Of a stretch of DNA of 64,000 bases, positions 55,740 to 64,000 are shown in pieces (position 1 is the stretch's first letter; each line of letters begins with the position of its first letter). Source of the stretch: Acorus gramineus (taxonomy: Eukaryota; Streptophyta; Magnoliopsida; Acorales; Acoraceae); contig CM060856.1 in the NCBI GenBank assembly GCA_030737835.1, forward strand, positions 16,471,116 through 16,535,115, read 5' to 3'. Below the pieces are notes generated by a model. It was not told where the DNA came from. It did not search any database and saw only the letters and a list, made by a program, of their open reading frames with translations. The position numbers were made by a program, and so were the translations under genes.

Positions 55740-58430
55740 CTTATGTTTCTAGTGAGAGGTGGATCACGATCAAAGGTTAACTAGAAGAAATGATGACAAT
55801 CTGAGGTTGAATTCAATCCGAAGTAATACATGTGAGTAGAGAGAACACGTATAACTGAATAACGACATGGAGAGGAAGAAAAAATGAATAGGAGAGTTTG
55901 TGAAATCCAAAGTGGGGAGAGTCAGTGAAATAGGAGAAGACATAAAAGGGAATATAGAAGCTAATTGAATGTGCTGTTCTGTCTCGTCTTTAGTATTGGC
56001 ATCCGTGTGGTTTGTTCTCTTGTATCCGCCAATGCATGCTTTCTTTGGAAATGTCACGCGCATTCATGCCCCTCCATATTTTGCCTCTTGTTCTCTTGCA
56101 TCCGTCGATAGACTGACTAATTATTTTATTTAGTGCATTTTAAGCTCTATTTTAAGTTTTACATATTTTGTTAGCAATTTATACTCACAGTAATGAATTA
56201 TATACATTGTTAAAAAAATGTATTTTTTATAAAAGGGTTCATAAACTTTATTTTTTTATAAAAGCTTATATCTCACAAAATAATGTATAATATTTAAAAA
56301 AAAAAAGAACGAACGATTGTTAGACTAAAAATGAGGATGAAAAAAGAATTGACTCGTGGCAATTTTCTTATTTGAATTCAATTGAAATAAGTATGAACAC
56401 TTATATACTCAGTTCGTTTTGCAGCTCATTTTGTACTCTCATATATTATGATAGTGTAGTGTATATTGTGCTATCATAGTTGTATGGAGTTCTATTATAA
56501 TGTATTGCGTAAAAAAAATTCATTTTTTCAACACTGAAAAATATTCAGTATATATTTTATTTCATATAACATTATATACTTTAATAAATAAGTGTATAAT
56601 TTTTTTTATTAGAATAAGTGTAGATTGTAATTGAGACTGCAAAGAAAGCTGGACATATTATTTTCTAGTAAGTATTAAATAGGCGTAGACTTTGGACACA
56701 CGAAAATCTAATGGAGGGCCGGCCCTCCGCAGGTGGACTAAGCGGATGCATTGGGCCTCCATCCGGGGGGGCAGATAAAAAAAACAAACAAAAAGGTCAT
56801 ACACAAAAAGGGTCGCTACTACGTTAAACACATTTTATGAAAACGCTTAACAAGATATATATTTTATTATTAAAAAAAATAAAAATACATGTATCTAAGT
56901 TTATAAGAATTTATTTTTACAGTAGAATGCAGATCATCAACCAAATAAAACTAGTGTGGGCAAACGAGTCTTGAACATATTCATCCTTTCCCATTGGAAA
57001 TGTTATACCAAATCTTTTTTACAGTTTAAAAATACAAATCTCATATGTTTTATTTTTTAAAAATAATAAACATCATCTAACAAGGTATATGCTTTAATAA
57101 AAAACGTATATCATTCCATTCAGTTTTAATCAAAGGCATTCGCCTGGACTCGACACAATGGAGCGTAACAAAGAGTGAAAGTTGAATAAACCCATTTTAA
57201 TAAATGTAAAAAAAAAACGAGGTATATACATCATTGTTATCATATAACAATGCATATATTTCACTAAATTTTTATCAATGTATATAAGACTGCATTTTAG
57301 ACGATAAAAAAGATTGAGTATAACAACGCCATTTCCCTTTTTTTTTTTCTTTTTTTTTTTTCGACAAGCTAGCCATGTGACTCATTGGACAGCCCATTAA
57401 CTCAAGAGTTAAGGCTTATATCATATTGCTAATGGTGCTTTTATACTTGATTAGACTTTTTACGGATCAAAATACAGTTTTATATACCTTATTAAAAATC
57501 CAGTGATACATATACATGGTTAATTTTTTTCATACACTTACTAGAAATGAGCATTCTACTCAAAATAGAGTAATATACACTTTTTATCAAAGCATACATA
57601 ATTAAATGATATTTACTATTTAAAAAAATAAAAACATGAGTGGTCTGAGTTTTAGACGATGAAAATGACCGAGTCTAACATGTTTTAATTAATAATGAAT
57701 TGACTGTTGTAACTTGTAAGGCTTCAATTCCAGTGGTGGGCAACCTCACCACACCTCCAAAAAAAGCCCCATTAGGATTCAATTTTTGAAAAGAAAAAGA
57801 GACACGTAGCTTTAATTGCAGTCCATCCCATTTTTATTTTTATTTTTAAATCATACACTCACCTTTTAAAATGTATGCTGTTATATGAAATGAAGTATAT
57901 ATAATGTTATCATAGCACATTAAACTACAAAATGGACTGTATGTATCAGTGCTCTTTTTGAAAATAGATGTTCTCAATTGATTATAATTATCCATTTTGA
58001 TATAACTATTCCCATAAATTTTTTTTTTTCATTCATCAAGTTTTGTTTAACTATTAAAATATAAAACTAAAATTTAAAAGCAGTTGCCGAAGTTTAAAAA
58101 TATCATTGGAAACAAATTATATATCTAAGAATTAATTCTGCAAAAGCAAAAACTAAATGACAAGGTTCCAAGCGGTGCTCTGAATGATTTAGTACAAGCC
58201 ATATTTTAACGAAATAAAAACTGCAATAAAATTTTATTCTAGTATGCATGGACGTGCAAGAAACATTTTTGGGTCTGCCATAGATTTTTTTTTCTTGAAT
58301 AGTTGAACAAATTATACTACTCTATTTTCCTTATACATGAACAGTTAGCATATAATTAAGGTGCTGATACTAGAAAAACTTGAATTGACATATATGGACT
58401 CGATCTCACTATGGATTAAAAGATCACAAG
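55740..58430. other. upstream of the kinase gene, then repeat-rich spacer
   Basis: 55740-56070 is the probable promoter and 5' untranslated region of the kinase (minus strand). From 56100 on, repeat copies dominate: a CATCTAATG-type piece at 56180-56330, MITE family A (reverse) at about 56400-56690, and two further CATCATCTAA/ACATCATTGTTATC repeats at 57010-57330 and 57460-57680. About 56710-56780 (GGAGGGCCGGCCCTCCGCAGG) looks like one end of a hAT-like element without a recognised partner. No gene. Confidence 0.5.
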
Positions 58431-59064
58431 AATCAACCCACAGGATGTTGGTTGGGAGGACTTCCCTTTTAGTTCCCTCTCGGCCCTTCCGAGGACTTGC
58501 TCCGATCATTCACCACTATCTTTTGTTTGTGGGGAACCAGTTCCTTGCCACCATCAATTCAGGTTCGAGAACTGGTGGCTCTTCTGCCCGAATTTTCAAG
58601 AATTGGTGGCAGAATCCTGGTCCATGCCCTCCGAGGATCTTGCAAGTGCCTGGAAGGTGGCATTCAAACTAAAACGTCTTAAACTATTTCTAAAGAGATG
58701 GAGCGCTGATCAGAAGAAGTAGAGACGCTCTCAAAAAGCGGAGGTTGAATTGGAGTTGCACCATCTTGATGAAATTGAAAAACAGGGTCCCCTCTCTGGT
58801 GCGGATAGAGAGAGGCGTTCCGGGCCCAAGGATTCTTGGTTCACTTTGTTAAGATTGGAAGAAATGGAGTGGAAACAACGCGCGAAGGAACGGTGGCTGA
58901 AAGAATGGGACAACAATACCAAATATTTTCATCGAGTGGCGAATATGCGTCGCCGATTAAATCACATAAGCAGTTTGGAAATTGCGGGTGAGGAAGTGTC
59001 GGCCCCTTCATGAATTAAATCGTTCCTAGTGGGTCATTTCACCTCTGCTTTTTAGAAAGACAGT

Positions 59065-60155
59065 GTGCCGGCCCCGTTGTGGTATGACGAGGATTTGAAG
59101 AAGGTCCCTGACCACCTTTGGCCATATCTAGATGCTCCTTTCTCAGAGGTGGAGATTCAAAAAGCTATTTTTGGTGCTAATGCAGATAAATCCCCAGGGC
59201 CTGATGGTTTTGGTCTGCGCTTCTTTGAAGAGTTTTGGGCGGTTGTGAAGTATGACTTGGTCAAAATGTTCAGATGCTTTTTCGAGGGGTCTCATGGCAT
59301 AGGCTATTTAAATGCAACTTTCCTGGCCTTACTTCCAAAGAAAGAAGAGGCGATCTTGGTGGACGAGTTCAGGCCAATCAGCCCTGTCAACGGTTCTTAC
59401 AAAATGATTGCGAAGGCTTTGGCTAATAGGCTAAAATTGGCGATTGATGTCTTGATTGAGGCCAACCAGTCCGTGTTCATTCCCGGGCAGATGTTGCATG
59501 ACGGTTTTATGATTGCTCAGGAATGTATCAATGCGGCTCATAGGGATAGACGAAGAGGGGTGGTGATTAAGCTAGATTTCTCCAAGGCCTATAATAATGT
59601 GCCATGGGACTTCCTCTTGCACCTCCTCCAAAGCCATAGCTTTGAGCCAAATTGGATTAGGATGGTTCAAGAGTGCATCTCTTCGGCAAAGGCATATGTT
59701 CTCATCAATGGGAAACCTTGTGGGTTCTTTCACATGAACAAAGCTTTGAGGCAGGGAGACCCTCTTTCACCCTTCTTTTTAATGTGGTTGCGAATGCTTT
59801 TAGCCGCTTGATGGTAATGGCCGAGTGAGAAGGGTGGGTGAAAGGGATGTTTATTTGCAATCGAGGGCCTTCCTCCTCGCATGTGCAATATGCGGATGAT
59901 ACGGTTGTTCTTTGCAAGAATTTTTGGATGTCAAGTGCAGCATTTCCCATCCATGTTACTTGGACTTCCACTTCATCTAGGGTCCCTCCGAAGGGCCGAC
60001 TGGAATCCATTGGTGTCGCGGTTCGAGAAGAGGCTAAGGGGTGGAAAGGGAAGTTATTAAGCATGGGCGGTCGACTAACTCTGATTCAAGCGGTCCTCTC
60101 TAATCTCCCCATCTTCTACCTTTCCATTTTCAAGGCTCCAATTGGGGTACTTTAG
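59065..60155 (+). pseudogene. LINE reverse transcriptase, frameshifted
   Basis: Frame 1 (59065-59811) shows KSPGPDGFG, LPKKEEAILVDEFRPIS, LDFSKAYNNVPW and LRQGDPLSPFF. At about 59780 a one-base loss in a T run moves the frame: the expected LFNVVANAFSRLM continues in another frame, meets TGA at 59824, and then shows the catalytic YADD at 59889-59900. Part of the region between YADD and [16 protein letters not shown] appears rearranged or deleted. Further stops follow near 60153, with LWQGSD and GGLAF beyond them. Clearly a dead copy. Confidence 0.9.
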
Positions 60156-60474
60156 CTTCTAGATGGTATTCGTCGACGCTTTCTTTGGCAGGGGTCTGAT
60201 AGTGAGCGGAGGAAGGTCCACCTAGTCCATTGGGATCGTGTTTGTAGCAAAAAAAAGCAAAGGGGAGGCCTAGCATTCTGAACCTGACAGACATGAACCG
60301 TGCTCTCCTATGCAAATGGAGATGGCGTTGGCTGGTCAATCGCAATCGACCTTGGTGTAGGCTACTCGAGGCCCGGTATAGGTGTGGTGGTCCGGCCAAG
60401 CACTTCCCGTCTCCTACACCACGAATGTCGAGTATGTGGAGGAACATTTTGACCACTACTGAAGGGTTTATGGC

Positions 60475-60905
60475 TAGGGCTGGTAAACGAACCAAGCGCT
60501 CGGGCTCGGCTCGGGCTCGGCTCGGTTTAAGCTCGTTCAGGCTCGTTCGATTAAACAAATGAGCGAGCTTGAACAATTTTTAAAGCTCGGTTAGGCTCGG
60601 GACCTGGATCGAACTTCATTTTGTATTCAAATTCGACTCGTTGTGTTATAAAAAACTTAGTTGAAACTTGACTAAACTCTTTTATAAGATCAGAACATTA
60701 AATTAATACAAAACTATGCTCATTTAGGCTCATGAACTTGACTCATTTAGGTTAAAATTTTGTTTTCGATCCTTAAAAACCCTAAAATGAAGAAGAACGC
60801 TAGGCTCGTTGAGGCTCGTGAGCTCGGCTCGGCTCGACTCGTTTATAAACGAGCCGAGCTTGAACATGTCAAAGCTCGGCTCGTTCGGCTCGTTTACCAC
60901 CCCTA
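60475..60905. mobile_element. hAT-like non-autonomous element, GGCTCG-word type, inside the LINE
   Basis: A 431-bp element with exact 8-bp duplication TTTATGGC (60467-60474 and 60906-60913). Ends TAGGGCTGGTAAACGAACC and, in reverse complement, TAGGGGTGGTAAACGAGCC. Both ends are arrays of GCTCGGCTCG/GAGCCGAGC words. Deleting it with one duplication copy restores an in-frame LINE segment (GFMA-AIRWQIGDGGLVSFWN), which confirms the boundaries and shows it arrived after the LINE. Confidence 0.93.
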
Positions 60906-61448
60906 TTTATGGCTGCTATTCGCTGGCAGATTGGTGATGGTGGACTGGTGAGCTTCTGGAATGATACTTTGGCCGGTCATTGTCCTCTAAAGCAGCAACA
61001 TTTCCCGGGCTTGAATCAACTTGCATGTGATAAAGAAGGTGTGGTGAACCGCTTTTGGCAATCGGGGGCGGGTGGGGGGCACTGGGATGTGCGTTTATGT
61101 GGTTGTCTCAGTGAGTTGGACATTCAACACTTCTTGGAGCTTCATAGTGTTCTGAACGAGATCAAGGTTGACGCTGGGGAGGTGGATACCATGATCTAGA
61201 GTCCTCAACCGCGGGAGCCCTTCACGGTTAGTCGCTGTTATGTCTGGTGGAGAATGGAGCATTCCTGTTACATATCCACGGTTGAGAAGGGAGCATCGCT
61301 GTTAGGTTTTTTTTTATTTGTTTGTTTTAGTTTGTAGACCCCTCATCTACTAGCTTTCCTTGCTTTGGGTATGGTTTCCCTTAATTAATATAATCAATGC
61401 TCATGTCTACATTTCCATAAAATAAAAATAAAAAAATTAACCCAGAGG

Positions 61449-64000
61449 GTTCTATGCTTTTTTTTTTCTTCTTATCCAGTCATTCAATTAACATGATTGG
61501 AACTTTAACCCTCTAACTATCAGGCCTAAGGCCTAAAGGATTCCAATACTTAGGTGAATGTGTAATGCCACGACCATTTAACCATATGTGTGAAGAACGA
61601 CAAAGAGTCAGTTTGGCTTTTATTTATTCTTCCTCCACTGTAACAGTACGTACATAATTTACGTTTGAAATCCGTCATTTCTGAAAAAAAAAAAAATTCT
61701 TTCCACATAATTTAATTATCAAAACTTGATTTCTGATAAAGAATATTTTTTTTTCTGGACCAATATTATCCAATTGGAGCAAAGACTTGGGTTAGGGTTG
61801 AAAAGAGAGAATTTTTCTAAATAAAATAACAAGAATAGTTTTGACTGATATAGAAAGTTGTAGAAAAAATTATGATTGATATTGAAAGTTATAGAAAAAA
61901 AAAGTTATGGAGCTCTTCCTTTTATATATATGATAACCACTACAAATATAATTTCATCTTAATAAACATATTTCAGCTTATAACACAGGTAAACCCTAAC
62001 ATATAACTTTTTTTTTTTATATATAGAGAAGGCAGAGCTATTACATGCGGGGGTCCAAAGCCCATAAAATCACATCCCACGGGATGATGGGTGCAGGGTT
62101 CAACCTGAGTCTCCCCCTAACAACATATAACTTTGTACATTATCTATAATTGTTCATTTATTTATCAGATGAATAGTCAGAATGTTGTTGATCGGATCTG
62201 GCTTTTAGACGAGTTGCGTCACATAAATAATACAAATAATCATGCATTTTTGAAAAATTATATGCCTTGAAAAGCTAATGACTAAAGTTAGAATAAAAGT
62301 GGGACGAATGTACCTGTATTCGAATATGGAAAAGTTAAACTCCACGAGAAGGATCAAAATATAATTATCAACTATCAAGCATTGTATCTCTTTATGTTGA
62401 TTTGCTTAATATTGAGCCCACATGATTGAAATTATTTATGTGACAAGTGAACAATCTTAAGATTTCCATCGGTAGTGCGAGATTCACATGCCTGTTACTC
62501 TTAAATTAAAAAAAAAAACATCTATGAAAATAAAATATCAAATTTCGGATCACTTTGGTAAGTTTTCATTCATAAAGTAATAGAATTCTAGTAGATTTCG
62601 TGAAAGAAGAAATTTAGCTTGAAATATCTGGAGCTTAACACAGTAATGAATGATTTTAAAGACAATTTTTCAGAGTGTTCCAATAAAATGAGAATGATTC
62701 TCGAACTCATATATATTGAGATATAACAGTCCTAGGGTAACTCTACAGGCCTAGCTAGATGCAGCTGGAAACTATGGTTTCTTGGGACGCTATATATATT
62801 TAACACAAAACAGTCCTTTTTTTTTTCCTTTTGGTCCGTCAAGAAATGCTGTCTAAGCAGACCAATTGTACATAACCTAAGTGTGTGAGTGTGTACATAT
62901 ATAGACTACAGTATGTCAGTATCGCGGATGATATATAATATTAAGTATGAAACATCCTTTGTTTATGGATAATATTTTCTCTCACATCTATACGTACATG
63001 AACTCGGTAATCTAAACCTTCCTGACTGTGAAGTACGATGAGCTGTGATGCATCGCAGGTGCTGTAAATTATATAAAACATTTTAAACCAACTTTTATGT
63101 GTGCAAGTTAAGGTGGTAAACCATATATATATATATGTATTATTGATCAAATTAAACCAAAGAGCATTTGAAGGAACACAGGGAACACCACCACTACTGG
63201 CACGTTCTTCTTTAGTAAACCTGTCACCAGGGATCAATAATCCTGACCACTAAGGTGCATAACTTGGATATTTTTATGTTAGAAAGGCCAACTGTTACAT
63301 ATATGCATGTACTTATACATATGAGGCCAATTACATGACATTGGAAACACAAAAGGTCTGTTTTAGAATTGGTAAACCTTGCACTGATTGGTTGAAATCC
63401 AAACTCTAAAAGATTGTTTGACAAAATGAAAATTAATTAAAAGTATATAAAAAAATACTACTGTTCCTAGCAAGTGAATTTATAAAAAAATACGTGGTTC
63501 ACTGTTTCAGTGAGTTTAAGAGAACCATTTGTTGTTCGTTCTTAACCCATCAAATCGCCATATTTTTTTTATCAAATGATGGAGCATAAATATGTATTTG
63601 ATCCTTGTTTGGCAAACTTACCATAAATATGTAGATAATTTTGTCATCCAACATTGTCAAGTTCTCTTCTTAATTTGTTTGCCACTGCAAGGAACTCTCC
63701 CAACCTAATAATCTCCAGAAGGTGCTGAGGAGTGAAATTAAATGATGATACAGGCAAATAAACATGCTAATAGAGTGCTGTATTATTATGGTCTAAACAA
63801 ATATCAAGTATATGTGATTGTTATTGTTGTTTGATTTTATCCATTAGAAATTAAGGCATTCATATCTTCATCTAGTTATATTTGTTGTGCTACAAACTCC
63901 AAGTAGGCTTTAATATAATATATACACCCTGAATCATGAATATAAAAAAGTGTCTGCACATTAGCTTTGATTCTCATACAAATGCTAGTTTCAGTACACA
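61449..64000. other. gene-free terminal spacer
   Basis: No exon chain or recognisable transposon end-pair is seen in 2.5 kb. A short GC-richer patch at about 62030-62120 (ATTACATGCGGGGGTCC ... GGGTTCAACCTGAGTCTCCC) looks like a small repeat but has no definable ends. A (TA)n run lies at about 63124-63137. Confidence 0.5.

Larger units (their letters stand above)
58445..61434 (+). mobile_element. 5'-truncated L1-type LINE, degenerate, interrupted by a hAT-like element
   Basis: The sequence begins near the end of the endonuclease domain (TCSDHSPLSF at about 58490, in frame with FRFENWWLF). It continues through the linker (KERWLKEWDNNTKYFHRVAN, 58885-58944), the reverse transcriptase and the [16 protein letters not shown] region, and ends in a non-coding tail with an A-rich end at about 61416-61436. 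Candidate imperfect 14-bp target duplication: AATCAACCCACAGG (58431-58444) and AATTAACCCAGAGG (61435-61448), 12 of 14 matching. Several frameshifts and stops make it non-functional. The 431-bp hAT-like element at 60475-60905 splits the C-terminal region. Confidence 0.85.

Noticed and set aside
56710-56780. GGAGGGCCGGCCCTCC block as a complete transposon
   Set aside because: Only one end is visible; no partner end or target duplication was found, so it is kept as an orphan end only.
62030-62120. A GGGTTCAACC box-B-like motif suggesting a tRNA-derived SINE
   Set aside because: No matching A box at the expected distance, no poly-A or target duplication; also not a foldable tRNA.

Overview
The window is nuclear DNA from a flowering plant. 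It is AT-rich, has multi-exon genes with GT-AG introns, and carries dense plant-type transposable elements. First exons of the B-box and kinase genes are strikingly GC-rich against an AT-rich background, which fits a monocot better than a eudicot; that lineage call is inference. No rRNA, tRNA or CRISPR array was seen.

Five protein-coding loci were reconstructed by hand from splice signals and reading-frame continuity. (1) 7561-13017 (+): an 11-exon, 328-aa conserved plastid-targeted protein of unknown function with a likely GC-AG intron. (2) 14512-14853 (+): a short oxidoreductase-like (OXLD1-type) protein. (3) 20384-22811 (+): a two-exon double B-box zinc-finger protein. (4) 34714-42205 (+): a 10-exon class 3 aldehyde dehydrogenase, 479 aa. 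(5) 54179-55739 (-): a 4-exon PTI1-like receptor-like cytoplasmic kinase, 357 aa.

Most of the rest is mobile DNA, and several insertions can be bounded to the base by target-site duplications (TSDs). A Copia retrotransposon at 42751-49804 has 594-bp LTRs, an uninterrupted 1316-codon gag-pol and a TGTAG TSD. A 5'-truncated, frameshifted L1-type LINE lies at about 58445-61434. Six hAT-like non-autonomous elements have exact 8-bp TSDs (23623-24453, 27063-28011, 28767-29468, 38998-40023, 53091-53717, 60475-60905). Three Mutator-like fold-back MITEs have 9-10-bp TSDs (33074-33344, 37522-37973, 52331-52931). Five PIF/Harbinger-like elements have TTA/TAA TSDs (20791-21433, 24966-25188, 25192-25409, 35160-35799, 52094-52320). 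Insertions are often nested or abutting: hAT in the LINE, MULE-MITE in a larger inverted repeat, MITE beside MITE sharing a TSD.

The genes do not form a common pathway. The most distinctive features are the hAT-like elements whose ends carry arrays of different GC-rich words while sharing a related terminus, an approximately 1.2-kb inverted repeat just upstream of the aldehyde dehydrogenase, LTR differences of the Copia element confined to one half of the LTR, and a perfect 22-bp stem/9-nt loop hairpin at 16464-16516. The window does not show a clearly new biochemical system.
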